Source: Alphaproteobacteria bacterium (lineage in GTDB: Bacteria > Pseudomonadota > Alphaproteobacteria > DSM-16000 > Inquilinaceae). Taken from it: DNA of 64,000 nucleotides. The stretch lies in NCBI GenBank assembly GCA_028284045.1, contig JANQSN010000063.1:43005-107004 (forward strand), read 5' to 3'. Both the position numbers and the translations under genes were made by a program. Positions 47,098-57,470 of this stretch are shown here, in pieces (the first letter of the stretch is position 1; the number at the start of each line of letters is the position of its first letter). The notes beneath the pieces were generated by a model that saw only the letters and a list, made by a program, of their open reading frames with translations, did not search any database and was not told where the DNA came from.

Positions 47098-47979
47098 ATG
47101 GCGGGAGAGAGCGGCGACGGACCCGCCACCCGCCTGGATGCCGCGCTGACGGCGCAACTGTCGGCGCTGGGCGGCCTTGCCGACGCGGACATCCCCCTGG
47201 GCCGGGCGGCGCTATCCTTGGCCTCTATGGGCCGACCGGGCGTGCCGCTGGACCGCTACGAGGCGCATCTGGACGCGCTGGGGGCGGCGGTCGCCGACGG
47301 GCGGCAGGGCTTCCGCGGTGCGGTGGATGTCGAGGCGGCGGCCCGGCTGCTCGCCCATGTGCTGGCGGTCGAGTTCGGCTATCGCGGCGATCTCGACACC
47401 TATGACGACCTGCAGAACGCCAATCTGATCCGGGTGATCGACCGGCGCCGCGGACTGCCGGTGGCGCTGGGCATTCTGTATGCGGAGGCGGCGCGGGCGC
47501 AGGGCTGGCAGTTGTCGGGGCTGAACTTCCCGGGGCATTTCCTGGTCCGCCTCGACGTCGGCGGCGACCGCCGGGTGCTCGATCCTTTCAACGGCGGCCA
47601 GACCGTCGATGCGGCGGCGATGCGCGGGCTGCTGACCGCCGTCGAGGGGCCGGATGCGACGCTTCGGCCCCAGCACTACGCGCCCGTCGGCAATCGCGAC
47701 ATTCTTCTGCGGCTGCAGAACAACCTGAAGCTCCGCCATGTCCGCGCCGGCGCGCTGGGCGAGGCGCTGGCGGTGCTGGACGCCATGGTGCTGATCGCGC
47801 CGGACCTGGCCTGGCATTGGCGCGAGCGCGGGCTGGTCCACCAGCGGCTCGGCCATCCCACCGCGGCGATCGCCGATCTGGAGCATTTCCAGGCGCTGGC
47901 CCGACGTCACGGCCATGATGCGCGCTGGCAGAGCGAGACGGCGCAGCGCATCGCGGAGATCCGGCGCACGCTGAATTGA
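47098..47979 (+). CDS. SirB1-type protein (transglutaminase-like with TPR)
   Basis: The 293-residue protein is of the SirB1 family. Residues 60-180 contain the transglutaminase-like part ([48 protein letters not shown]). The catalytic Cys of true transglutaminases is not visible at the expected place before this, so it may be inactive. The C-terminal part has TPR helices ([22 protein letters not shown]). It is translated from ATG 47098 with GGGGGAC upstream. Position after yraN and before gshB is common in this class. Function unknown. Confidence 0.8.
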   Translation: MAGESGDGPATRLDAALTAQLSALGGLADADIPLGRAALSLASMGRPGVPLDRYEAHLDALGAAVADGRQGFRGAVDVEAAARLLAHVLAVEFGYRGDLDTYDDLQNANLIRVIDRRRGLPVALGILYAEAARAQGWQLSGLNFPGHFLVRLDVGGDRRVLDPFNGGQTVDAAAMRGLLTAVEGPDATLRPQHYAPVGNRDILLRLQNNLKLRHVRAGALGEALAVLDAMVLIAPDLAWHWRERGLVHQRLGHPTAAIADLEHFQALARRHGHDARWQSETAQRIAEIRRTLN

Positions 47980-48086
47980 CCGATGCCGGCTGCGGTCCGA
48001 CGCTTTTCGGCTTGCCGGGCGGGGGGCAGTCATGGCCTTCCTGGCCCTATCGCTACGCCACGCCCCCGAACCACGTTCCGAGACCG

Positions 48087-49043
<957 letters not shown>

Positions 49044-49055
49044 GGCGCGGCGGCG

Positions 49056-49784
49056 ATGGCCGAGGCACCCGCGGCGCTGGTCACCTTCGCCACGCATTTC
49101 GTCGGCGGCGGGGCAGTCGATGCCTTGGCGGAGCGCGGGTTCCGGGTCGCGGTGCATGATCCGGGCTTCGCCGACGCGGCGGCGCGGGCACGCTTCGCGG
49201 ACGACCATCCGGGGGTGGCGGCGCTCGACACCGCGGACGCGGCGGATGCGGTCGGTGCGGCGGCGGCGGCGCTCGGCCGCCTCGACGCGGTGGTCAGCAA
49301 CGATCCCTACCCAGCGGAGCGGGCGGCGATCGGCCAGGGCGACCCGGCCGCCTTCCAGGCCGCGCTGGAGGCGTTGGCGGTCACGCCCTACCGGGTCGCC
49401 GGCCGGGCTGCCGATGTGCTGGGTGCTGCAGGCGGGGCGCTGATCTTCGTCACCTCCGCCGCGCCGCTGAAGGGGCTGGCCAACTATTCCGGCTACGCCG
49501 CGGCGCGCGGTGCTACCAACGCGCTCGCCGTCAGCCTGGCGGTGGAGCTGGCGCCGGCCGGCATCCGGGTCAATGCCGTCGCCCCGAACTTCATCGAGAG
49601 CCCGACCTACTTCCCCGTGGATCTGCTGGCCGATCCGGCGGCGCGGGCGAAGATCCTGTCGAAGGTGCCGCTCGGCCGGCTCGGCAGCCCGCTGGAGGTC
49701 GGCCGGCTGATCGCCTTCCTCGCATCCGCCGACGGGGCGTTCATCACCGGGCGCGTCGTGCCGGTGGACGGCGGGTGGTCGTGA
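49056..49784 (+). CDS. halohydrin dehalogenase-like SDR protein
   Basis: The 242-residue SDR-fold protein carries both published signatures of halohydrin dehalogenases. The glycine-rich cofactor motif is replaced by T-x4-F-x-G (Thr10, Phe15, Gly17). The catalytic triad is S-x12-Y-x3-R (Ser134, Tyr147, Arg151), against Tyr-x3-Lys in ordinary SDRs. The position of the triad is within two residues of HheC (Ser132, Tyr145, Arg149). Further HheC-like segments are VVSNDPYP and GALIFVTSAAP. Such enzymes form epoxides from vicinal haloalcohols and can open them with other nucleophiles. It is 12 bases after gshB on the same strand, so glutathione may be linked. Activity is inferred from motifs. Confidence 0.75.
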   Translation: MAEAPAALVTFATHFVGGGAVDALAERGFRVAVHDPGFADAAARARFADDHPGVAALDTADAADAVGAAAAALGRLDAVVSNDPYPAERAAIGQGDPAAFQAALEALAVTPYRVAGRAADVLGAAGGALIFVTSAAPLKGLANYSGYAAARGATNALAVSLAVELAPAGIRVNAVAPNFIESPTYFPVDLLADPAARAKILSKVPLGRLGSPLEVGRLIAFLASADGAFITGRVVPVDGGWS

Positions 49785-49972
49785 TCGGCCGCTGGATTGC
49801 GGCCTGGATGGTGCGGGATCGAAAAGTCATGGGTGTTGGCAATGCGGGCGGCCCTATGCGAAGGTCGCCGGTAAAGGCGAGTCGCGGACCAACCGCGCGC
49901 AACTGACGATCGGCCACCCGGGCCGGGGCTGCTCGGGGCAAGGTCGATTTGGGAACGGGGCGAACCGCCATC

Positions 49973-51571
49973 ATGCTCTTGTTCTTGCGTAGGGTGGCCG
50001 GCGTCGGCCTTGTCGCGATCTTGGCCGTATCGGTGGCCGGTCCGGCCGCCGCGCAGCAGGGATGGACCGCCCTGTCGGCGGAGGATCGCGGCGTCGCCCA
50101 GATGCTGCTGGAGCATGAGACCACCAATACGCCCCGGCCGCTGCCGTCTGGCATCACGATGGTCATCACCCGTACGGAGACCTCGCCGGCGGTGTGCCGG
50201 GCCTTCACCCTGACCCGCGGCACGACGGAGGTGACGGGCGAGGCCTGCCGCCAGGGGCCGCGGCAATGGGCCTTGGCCGGCGTGCCGCGCGCCACCGGGC
50301 GATCGGTGACCGTCGCGCGGAACGATACGGCCGATCCGCCGGCCCCCCGAGCCAGCACGGCGACCGTCGCCGCGGCGCCGGTGTCGGTGCCGCAACCGGC
50401 CTTGGCGTTGTCGACGGCGGCCGCGGCCCCGGCCGCCGGAGCCGTGGCGGAGGGTCCACCGGCACATGTGCTGTCGGCGCGCGAGGAGATGCGCCGTCTG
50501 CTGATGGCGCGCGCGGCCGGCGAGCCGCCGCCGCCGCTGGAGGGTGCGACCGCGGCGAGCGAGGCGGCGTTGGACGAGGCCGCCTATGGCGTCGCGAGTG
50601 TGGTCGGGCCAGCCGGCACCTCCGTTGCGCTGGCGGATGCATCGGCCGCCGAGGACCCGACATCGCCGCTGGCGGAGATCCCGCGGCCCGGCAGCCGCCC
50701 GACACCGGGCGAGGCCGACGAGGAAACGCTGATTCGCCTGGCCGAAGCGCCGGACGTGCCGTTGCCGGCGCGCCGGCCGAGCGCCGAGGCGCTGGACGAC
50801 GAGGATGTCGCCCTGGTGCGGCTGGCGAGCGCCCCCGATGTGCCGCTGCCGACGCGCCGCCCGACCGACAGAGCCGAGGTCGCCGAAGCCGAGGTCGCTG
50901 AGGCAGAGACGGCTGAAGCAGAGACCGAGGTCGCCGAAGCCGAGACGACCGAAACCGACACGGTCGCCGCCGAGACGGTCGCCGAGGCGGCGGAAGACAC
51001 GGACATTCCGCTTGTGCGGCTGGCGACGGTGCCCGACGCACCCGCACCGCGCCTGCGACCGATGGAGGACGAGGCCGGCCGCCTGCTGGTCCGCCTGGCC
51101 GATCCGCCGCCGGCGCCGCGGCCGGCGATCCGCCCGGCCTTCGCGCAGGGCAGCTTGGGCGATCCGCAGATCGATACCGATCCCCGGCCCGACACGGTGG
51201 TCGCCGACGCGACGGTGTTCGCCGCGACCCTGCCGGGCGCGACGCTGGCGGTGCCGGCGCGCGCGGCGGTGGACGCTGTCGGGCTGACCTTCGCGGCCAC
51301 CGGGGATCCGGGCGTGCGGCCGACGACCGCGGCGGCGGGGCTGCCGGCGCGGGGGCTCGACGCAGTGATCGCCGCGGCCCTGGCCGACGCGGCGCCGGAG
51401 GATCCCGCCGCCGGGGTCGATGTCGAGGTCCGCATGACCGTGCTGGACGCCCCGCCCGATGCACCGGTGCCCGGGTTCCGGCCGGCCTCCGCCGACGCAA
51501 CGGTGGTCCGCCAGCGCCTCGACCCGCCACCCACCGCGCCTGCGCCGCGGACCCGGCCGACCGCGGGCTAG
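49973..51571 (+). CDS. secreted repeat protein with RLA-PDxPxPxxRP motif
   Basis: The 532-residue product starts with a signal peptide (MLLFLRRVAGVGLVAILAVS, cut near AAAQQ). A small domain with two Cys follows (residues 40-110). The remainder is low-complexity and Ala/Pro-rich and includes at least five units of the form L-I/V-R-L-A-x-x-P-D-x-P-x-P-x-x-R-P, for example LIRLAEAPDVPLPARRP, LVRLASAPDVPLPTRRP and LVRLATVPDAPAPRLRP. Between them is a Glu/Ala/Thr-rich segment (about 300-350). I recognise no family. It is probably periplasmic or cell-surface. The start at ATG 49973 is used. A TTG at 49949 is possible. It is monocistronic. Confidence 0.6.
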   Translation: MLLFLRRVAGVGLVAILAVSVAGPAAAQQGWTALSAEDRGVAQMLLEHETTNTPRPLPSGITMVITRTETSPAVCRAFTLTRGTTEVTGEACRQGPRQWALAGVPRATGRSVTVARNDTADPPAPRASTATVAAAPVSVPQPALALSTAAAAPAAGAVAEGPPAHVLSAREEMRRLLMARAAGEPPPPLEGATAASEAALDEAAYGVASVVGPAGTSVALADASAAEDPTSPLAEIPRPGSRPTPGEADEETLIRLAEAPDVPLPARRPSAEALDDEDVALVRLASAPDVPLPTRRPTDRAEVAEAEVAEAETAEAETEVAEAETTETDTVAAETVAEAAEDTDIPLVRLATVPDAPAPRLRPMEDEAGRLLVRLADPPPAPRPAIRPAFAQGSLGDPQIDTDPRPDTVVADATVFAATLPGATLAVPARAAVDAVGLTFAATGDPGVRPTTAAAGLPARGLDAVIAAALADAAPEDPAAGVDVEVRMTVLDAPPDAPVPGFRPASADATVVRQRLDPPPTAPAPRTRPTAG

Positions 51572-51581
51572 CAGGCAAGAG

Positions 51582-51692
51582 AAGAACACCTTCCCAACGT
51601 CGTCCCCGCGCAGGCGGGGACCTTCAACCGATTGAAACGAAAAGATTCCCGCCTGCGCGGGAATGACGTTCAAAGCTAAATCTGGTGTTCTT
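51582..51692. repeat. REPIN-like element with two inverted hairpins
   Basis: Terminal inverted sequences AAGAACACC (51582-51590) and GGTGTTCTT (51684-51692) enclose two REP-type hairpins in opposite orientation. Left stem: GTCCCCGC (51602-51609) with GCGGGGAC (51614-51621). Right stem: ATTCCCGC (51645-51652) with GCGGGAAT (51657-51664). The two arms differ in their outer pairs by compensatory changes that keep pairing, so structure is conserved. It lies between convergent genes and contains no gene. Confidence 0.7.
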
Positions 51693-51709
51693 GGCGACCG
51701 GGCCGCCCG

Positions 51710-52843
51710 TCAGGCGGGCTGTGCGAACTCCGCGCGGATCGCCGCGTCGTGCTGGCCGAGCGCCGGCACCGGCCCGACCCGGTCCGAGCGGCCGGTCACC
51801 ACCGCGCCGGGGGCGAGGCAGTCGATCTCTTGCCCGTCCGACAGCGTCACCGCCAGGAAGCGCGCCTGGGGATGGGCGATCAAGTCGTCCAGTGTGCTGA
51901 GCCGGCCATAGGCGATGCGCGCCGCCGTCAGCCGGTCGATCACCGCGGCGCGGTCGAGATCGGCGAACACGCCCTCGATCGCCGCCGTGAGCGCCGTGCG
52001 CTGGGCGACCCGCGCCGGGTTGTCGGCGAAGCGCGGGTCGGCGGCGAGATCGGGACGGCCCAGCACCGCCTGGCAGAAGCGCTGCCATTCGCGCTCGTTC
52101 TGGATGGAGATCAGCACCCCCAGCCCGTCGCCGCAGCGGAACAGGCCATAGGGGCTGATCGACGGATGGTGCAGGCCCGAGCGCGCCGGCGGCCGGCCGC
52201 CATAGCGCGCCTGCAGATAGGGCACGTTCATCCAGTCGGCCATCGCGTGGAACAGCGAGACCTGGATGGCGCGGCCCTCGCCGGTGCGCTCGCGCGCATA
52301 GAGCGCCTGGACGATCGCCTGAAACGCCGTCATGCCGGCGGCAATGTCGCAGACCGACACGCCGACCCGCCCCGGCTCCTCCGCCGTGCCGTTGATGCCG
52401 GCCAGGCCGCTTTCCCCCTGGATCAGCAGGTCGTAGGCCTTCAGCTCGCTGAGCGGGCCGTCTTCGCCATAGCCGCTGATGTCGCAGGTGATCAGCCGCG
52501 GATGCGCCGCCCGCAAGGCGGCCGCGCCGAGGCCCAGCCGGTCCGCCGCGCCGGGGATCAGGTTCTGGATGTAGACATCCGCAGTACCGATCATGCGCCG
52601 TGCCAGCGCCGCATCGCCGGTATCCTTCAGGTCCAGGCGGATCGACTGCTTGCCGCGGTTCAGCCAGACGAAATAGGCGCTTTCGCCGGCCGCCAGGCGG
52701 TCGTAGCCGCGGGCGAAGTCACCCTCCGGCCGTTCCACCTTGATCACCCGCGCCCCGGCATCGGCCAGCCGGCCCGAAGCATAGGGCGCGGCCACCGCCT
52801 GCTCGATCGCCACCACCAGAAGTCCGTCGAAATCCCCCGCCAT
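51710..52843 (-). CDS. CoA-transferase family III (CaiB/BaiF) protein
   Basis: This 377-residue enzyme transfers CoA between carboxylic acids. Asp166 in VSVCDIAAG is the probable catalytic aspartate, at the position of Asp169 in formyl-CoA transferase. Typical segments are ADAGARVIKVERPEGD, NRGKQSIRLDLK, and DISGYGEDGPLSELKAYDLL. It has the characteristic 200-380 C-terminal part. The substrate acid is unknown. It is divergent from a LysR gene, 135 bases apart, so it may be controlled by that regulator. The upstream catabolic ABC cluster may be linked. Confidence 0.9.
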   Translation of the reverse strand: MAGDFDGLLVVAIEQAVAAPYASGRLADAGARVIKVERPEGDFARGYDRLAAGESAYFVWLNRGKQSIRLDLKDTGDAALARRMIGTADVYIQNLIPGAADRLGLGAAALRAAHPRLITCDISGYGEDGPLSELKAYDLLIQGESGLAGINGTAEEPGRVGVSVCDIAAGMTAFQAIVQALYARERTGEGRAIQVSLFHAMADWMNVPYLQARYGGRPPARSGLHHPSISPYGLFRCGDGLGVLISIQNEREWQRFCQAVLGRPDLAADPRFADNPARVAQRTALTAAIEGVFADLDRAAVIDRLTAARIAYGRLSTLDDLIAHPQARFLAVTLSDGQEIDCLAPGAVVTGRSDRVGPVPALGQHDAAIRAEFAQPA

Positions 52844-52978
52844 CGCCAGATGCCTCCCTGTCGGGCGCTTGGGCCCCCTTTTTCCGGACTATCGCAATCC
52901 ATCCATAGACAGAACAAATAGCGTGTGGTTCTGGAAGCCATTGCCCTAGGTTCTAGCAATCCGCTCGGAGAGCCGTCT

Positions 52979-53944
52979 TTGGACCTGCGTCAGCTTCGCT
53001 ATTTCCTGGCCATCGCCGAGGAAGGGTCGATCAGCCGGGCAGCGGAACGCCTGGGCGTCGCCCAGCCGTCGCTGAGCCAGCATGTGATGCGCCTGGAGGC
53101 CGATCTCGCCGTCGCGCTCTTGGTCCGCTCCTCGCGCGGTGTCACGCCGACGGAGGCCGGCGAGCGCCTGCAGCAGCATGCCCGCGGCATCCTGCGTGCG
53201 GTGGCGGCGGCGCGGCAGGACGTGCGCGATCTCGGCGACCGGGCCAGCGGCACCGTGGCCATCGGGCTGCCCAGCTCGACCAGCATGGCGTTGGCCGTCC
53301 CGTTGGCCGAGGCCGTCCATCGCCGCCTGCCCGACGTGACCCTGCGCACCATGGAGGCGATGAGCGGCCATGTGCTGGGCTGGCTGGAGGACGGCGTGAT
53401 CGATCTCGGCATCCTCTACAACGCCAGCGGCATCCGCCACTTGGCCGTCGATGAGCTGATGACCGAGGATCTCTATCTTGTCGTCCCGCCCGACGCTGCA
53501 CCGCCCGGCGGCACGGCCGGCGGCATCGCCCGGCAGCCGGTCGCCTTGGCCGAATTGGCCACGCGGCCGATGGTGCTGCCCGGCCGGCCGCACGGCTTGC
53601 GCGAGCTGATCGACCGCCATGTCCGCTCGGCGGCCGTGCGGCTCACCGTCGCGGTGGAGATGGATGCCCTCGCCCAGATCAAGGAGCTGGTCGCCCGCGG
53701 TTCCCTGCAGACCCTGCTGGCGCTGGCGGCGGTGCGCCCGGAGCTGGACCGCGGCGATCTGGTGGCGGTGCCCGTCGTTGATCCGCCGATCCGCCGCACG
53801 GTGGCGCTGGTGCGCAACCCCAGCCGCACCCAGACCCAGGCCAGCCGAGCGGTGGAGCGCCTGCTGGTCGAAGTGGTGCGCGAGCTGGTCGCCGTCGGCC
53901 GCTGGCCGGGCGCGCTGACACCGGGCCCGGCAGTGGCGCCATAG
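52979..53944 (+). CDS. LysR-type regulator (cbl/CatR-like)
   Basis: The 321-residue protein begins MDLRQLRYFLAIAEEGSISR with the helix-turn-helix SRAAERLGVAQPSLSQHVMR near residues 19-38, then a LysR substrate domain. I use TTG 52979 because CGGAG lies eight bases upstream and the protein then starts exactly at the usual LDLRQLRYF. A GTG at 52925 would add 18 residues. It is divergent from the CaiB-type gene and lies 172 bases before the ABC transporter, so it may regulate either or both. Confidence 0.88.
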   Translation: MDLRQLRYFLAIAEEGSISRAAERLGVAQPSLSQHVMRLEADLAVALLVRSSRGVTPTEAGERLQQHARGILRAVAAARQDVRDLGDRASGTVAIGLPSSTSMALAVPLAEAVHRRLPDVTLRTMEAMSGHVLGWLEDGVIDLGILYNASGIRHLAVDELMTEDLYLVVPPDAAPPGGTAGGIARQPVALAELATRPMVLPGRPHGLRELIDRHVRSAAVRLTVAVEMDALAQIKELVARGSLQTLLALAAVRPELDRGDLVAVPVVDPPIRRTVALVRNPSRTQTQASRAVERLLVEVVRELVAVGRWPGALTPGPAVAP

Positions 53945-54116
53945 CCGGGGGCTATGGCGCCAAGAGCAAAACAGTCTTTGCAGGCTTTTTCGCGCTGCCG
54001 GTACGGTTCCCATAAGGGAGCGCTATGGCCTGCGGTCAGGACCGTCGACCTCCCGCACAACAAGGAACGCCCGCGACCGACGGGTGTCCCAACAAAGGGT
54101 ATCGGAGGATCGATCC

Positions 54117-55451
54117 ATGAGCCGCTTCAGCCGAATACTGTCCGTTGCCGCCGTCGGCCTTGCCGCCGCGGCCCCACTGGCCTTGGCCCCACCGGCCCTG
54201 GCACAGGACGCGCCGGAGGGCGCGCCGGAAGAGCTGGTGATCGGCATCACCGCCTTCTTGTCGGGCCCCGCCTCGGTGTTCGGGGAGCCGGCCCAGGCCG
54301 CCGCCGACATGTTGATCGAGGAACTGAACGCCGCGGGCGGCGTCGCCGGCGTGCCGCTGCGCGCGCTCTATGTCGACGAGGGTGCCGGCGGCGAGCATGT
54401 GCTGAGCGAGTATCGCCGCCTCGTCCAGGAAGAGGGCGTGGACGCCATGTTCGCGTCGATCTCCAGCGGCAACTGCAACCAGGTCGCCCCCCTGGCGGAA
54501 GACCTGCAGATGCTGAACATCATGTGGGACTGCGGGACCCAGCGGATCTTCGAGGAAGCGGACTACCGCTACGTCTTCCGCACCCAGGCCCATGCGACGC
54601 CGGAGATGCTGGCCACCGTCCTCTACCTGCTGCGCACCAAGCCGGACTTCCAGACCATCGCCGTGGTCAACCAGGACTATGCCTGGGGCCGCGATAGCTG
54701 GAACATCTTCCTCACCGCGCTGCAGGCCCTGAAGCCGGATGTCGAGGTGGTGGCGGAGCTGTTCCCCGCCTTCGGCTCGCCCGACTATTCCGCGGAGATC
54801 TCGCGTCTGTCGGCGCTGCGCCCGGATGTCGTGCTGTCCACCGCCTGGGGCGGCGACCTCGACACCTTCGTCCTGCAGTCCGCCCAGCGCGGCCTGATGG
54901 ACATCTCCACCTTCGTGCTGCCGCTGGCGGAAAGCTCGCTGGAGCGCCTCGGCACCGATCTGCCGGAAGGGGTCATCGTCGGCGGGCGCGGCGACCACTA
55001 CTTCCTGCATCCGGAGAAGGTCGGCGATGCGGATTACGACGCCTTCGTCGCCGCCTTCCGCGAGCAGACCGGTGCCTTCCCGATCTACCCGGTCTTCCAC
55101 GTCGCCCAGGCGCTGTCGGCGCTGGAGGGCGCCTATCTGGGGGCGATCGAGGCCAATGGCGGCGCCTGGCCGGACCGCGAGCAGGTGGTCGACGCCATGG
55201 CTGGCCTCACGTTCGCCGGCCTCGGCCGCGAGGTGATGATCCGCGAGGATAACCAGGGGCTGGAGGATCAACTGGTCGGCACTACGGTGCATGACGACGC
55301 CTACGACTTCGCGGTGCTGGACAACATGATGATCTTCGACGCCGAAGACGTCACCACGCCGGTCGGCGCGGAGTCGGTGTCGTGGCTGTCCACGCTGGGG
55401 CCCGAGATGCTGGAGCTTGAGGTCGACAGCTTCTCCCACACCGGCCCGTAA
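54117..55451 (+). CDS. branched-chain-type ABC transporter substrate-binding protein
   Basis: The 444-residue periplasmic protein has a signal sequence (FSRILSVAAVGLAAAAPLALA, cut around ALAQD) and the Peripla_BP_6 / Leu-Ile-Val-binding domain (VIGITAFLSGPASVFGEPAQ at the start, AAFREQTGAFPIYPVFHVAQ near 330). It captures the solute for the downstream permease and ATPases. GGAGG lies eight bases upstream of ATG 54117. It is larger than the 370 residues of LivJ, as in amide/urea-type family members. The ligand is not determinable, but the aldehyde dehydrogenase downstream suggests an aldehyde-yielding carbon source. Confidence 0.92.
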   Translation: MSRFSRILSVAAVGLAAAAPLALAPPALAQDAPEGAPEELVIGITAFLSGPASVFGEPAQAAADMLIEELNAAGGVAGVPLRALYVDEGAGGEHVLSEYRRLVQEEGVDAMFASISSGNCNQVAPLAEDLQMLNIMWDCGTQRIFEEADYRYVFRTQAHATPEMLATVLYLLRTKPDFQTIAVVNQDYAWGRDSWNIFLTALQALKPDVEVVAELFPAFGSPDYSAEISRLSALRPDVVLSTAWGGDLDTFVLQSAQRGLMDISTFVLPLAESSLERLGTDLPEGVIVGGRGDHYFLHPEKVGDADYDAFVAAFREQTGAFPIYPVFHVAQALSALEGAYLGAIEANGGAWPDREQVVDAMAGLTFAGLGREVMIREDNQGLEDQLVGTTVHDDAYDFAVLDNMMIFDAEDVTTPVGAESVSWLSTLGPEMLELEVDSFSHTGP

Positions 55452-55560
55452 GCTCGGCCCAAGACCGCCGCCCCCAAGGACGGGGCGGCGGTCCCGGTCG
55501 CCGCGTAGAGCGCCGCGGCGCCCGTTCTCGCCCCAATTCCCCCGCTCCCAAGGCCGGCCG

Positions 55561-56466
55561 ATGACCTGGCAGCTTGCCTTTCTCGCCACCCTCGACGGTC
55601 TGGCCTATGCCGCCCTGGTCTTCATGGTGGCGGTCGGCCTGACGCTGATCTTCGGGGTCTTGCGCATCCTCAACGTCGCCCATGGCAGCTTCTACGCCAT
55701 TGGCGCCTATCTCGCCGCCAGCCTCGGCATCGCCATCGCGGCGGGCGGCTTGAGCCCGTGGCTGACCTTCCCGGCGCTGATCCTGGCCGCGGTGCTGGTC
55801 GGCACGATCCTCGGCACGCTGATCGAACGCGCGCTTCTGCGCTACGTCTACCTGAAGGAAGACGTCCTCCAGCTCCTCGTCACCTTCGCCGTCTTCATGA
55901 TCTTGGAGGACGTGCAGCGGCTGGTCTGGGGCGTGAACCCGTATTTCGAGGCGGTGCCGCTGCGGTTGCTCGGTAACATCTCGCTGGGCGGCATCTTCTA
56001 CACCAACTACCAGATCCTGGTCTTGCCGGCGGTGGCGCTCTTGATCCTGGTGGGCTTGCGGCTCTTTCTGCGCACCACGCTGGCCGGCAAGCTGATCACC
56101 GCGGTGACCGAGGACCGCGAGATGGCCACGGCCATCGGCGTCGATACCGGCCGGGTCTATCTGATCACCTTCGTCATCGGCGCGACGCTGGCCGCACTGG
56201 GCGGGGCGCTGGCGTCGCCGACCACCTCGCTGGTGCCCGGCATGGGCGCCGACATGATCGTCCTGTCCTTCGCGGTGGTGGCGACGGCCGGGTTGGGCCA
56301 GGTGGAAGGGGCGGCGCTGGCGGCGCTGCTGATCGGGCTCGGCCGCTCCTTTGCCGTCTATCTGATGCCGGAGCTTGAGGTGCTCGTGCCCTATCTGGTG
56401 ATGGCGCTGGTCCTGCTGGTCCGCCCGGAGGGGCTGTTCGGCGTGGCCCAGCGGCGGCGCATCTGA
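55561..56466 (+). CDS. branched-chain-type ABC transporter permease (LivH-like)
   Basis: A 301-residue permease with about eight hydrophobic spans. LivH-family features are VGLTLIFGVLRILNVAHGSF near residues 22-41 and TAVTEDREMATAIGVDTG near residues 180-197. It forms one half of the translocation channel. It starts 109 bases after the binding-protein stop. Its TGA overlaps the start of the livM-like gene (TGATG), which couples translation. Confidence 0.93.
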   Translation: MTWQLAFLATLDGLAYAALVFMVAVGLTLIFGVLRILNVAHGSFYAIGAYLAASLGIAIAAGGLSPWLTFPALILAAVLVGTILGTLIERALLRYVYLKEDVLQLLVTFAVFMILEDVQRLVWGVNPYFEAVPLRLLGNISLGGIFYTNYQILVLPAVALLILVGLRLFLRTTLAGKLITAVTEDREMATAIGVDTGRVYLITFVIGATLAALGGALASPTTSLVPGMGADMIVLSFAVVATAGLGQVEGAALAALLIGLGRSFAVYLMPELEVLVPYLVMALVLLVRPEGLFGVAQRRRI

Positions 56467-57470
56467 TGGCGGGCCGCCTCAACGCCCAGGCGCTGCTGGC
56501 CGTCGCCGCCGTCGTCCTGATCGCCGCAGCACCCTTGATGGCGCAATGGGTCAAGGTGCTGCTGACCATCGCGCTGGCCAAGGGCCTGGCCGTGCTGGGC
56601 ATCATGATCCTGTTGCGGGCGGGCCAAGTGTCCTTCGGTCACGCCATGTTCTATGCGGCCAGCGCCTATGCCGGCGCCTTCGTCGGCCGCTGGACCGGCG
56701 GCGGCGAGCTGTTCGTGCTGATCGGCGCCGGGCTGGCGGTCTCGCTGGCGCTGGGCCTGGCGATCGGCGTCTTCGTCGTGCGCTATCGCTACATCTTCTT
56801 CGCCATGCTGAACCTGGCGTTCTCCATGGTGCTGTTCTCCATCCTGGAGAAGTTCTTCCATGTCACCGGTGGCAGCGACGGCATGCGCATCGCCCGGCCG
56901 ACGGTGCTGGGGATGGAGTTGGAGCGCGCGCCCTTCGAGTACGTGATGTTCTACCTGACGCTGGGCTTGGTGGTGGGGCTCGCCTGGGGGGTGCGGCGCT
57001 ATCTCGCCTCGCCCCTGGGCCAGGCGCTGGCGGCGGTGAAGAGCAACGAGACGCGCCTGGAATATCTCGGCATGTCGGCCCGCCACGCGCTGTTGGTCGG
57101 CTATGTGCTGTCGGCGGGCCTGGCCGGTCTGGGCGGCGTGCTGGCCAGCATCACCCAGGGGCTGGCCACGCCGGAGATCGCCTATTGGGTGCGCTCCGGC
57201 GAGTTCGTGTTCATCGCCATCCTCGGCGGTGCGGGCACGGTGGCCGGGGCCTTCGCCGGTGCCGTGGTCTATGAGGGCGTGCGCAGCTATGCCGCCGCCT
57301 ATTTCGCCGATATCTGGCAGATGGTCTTGGGCGCCGTCCTGCTGGCCATCATCCTGTTCGCGCCGGGCGGCCTGGTCGGCCTGGCGGAGCGGCTGACCGG
57401 CCGGCGCCTTAGGGGCGGGTCTGCCGATCCCGCTGTGGCCGCCGATCAGGCGCGGGTGGGCGAGCGATGA
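56466..57470 (+). CDS. branched-chain-type ABC transporter permease (LivM-like)
   Basis: A 334-residue permease, the second half of the channel, with about ten hydrophobic segments. The LivM pattern VSFGHAMFYAASAYAGAFVG near residues 55-74 and SFGHA-type repeats are present, with the EAA-like loop QALAAVKSNETRLEYLGMSA near 186-205. The last 30 residues are soluble and basic. It overlaps livH by one base and the livG-like gene by four, so the three are translated in a coupled way. Confidence 0.93.
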   Translation: MAGRLNAQALLAVAAVVLIAAAPLMAQWVKVLLTIALAKGLAVLGIMILLRAGQVSFGHAMFYAASAYAGAFVGRWTGGGELFVLIGAGLAVSLALGLAIGVFVVRYRYIFFAMLNLAFSMVLFSILEKFFHVTGGSDGMRIARPTVLGMELERAPFEYVMFYLTLGLVVGLAWGVRRYLASPLGQALAAVKSNETRLEYLGMSARHALLVGYVLSAGLAGLGGVLASITQGLATPEIAYWVRSGEFVFIAILGGAGTVAGAFAGAVVYEGVRSYAAAYFADIWQMVLGAVLLAIILFAPGGLVGLAERLTGRRLRGGSADPAVAADQARVGER

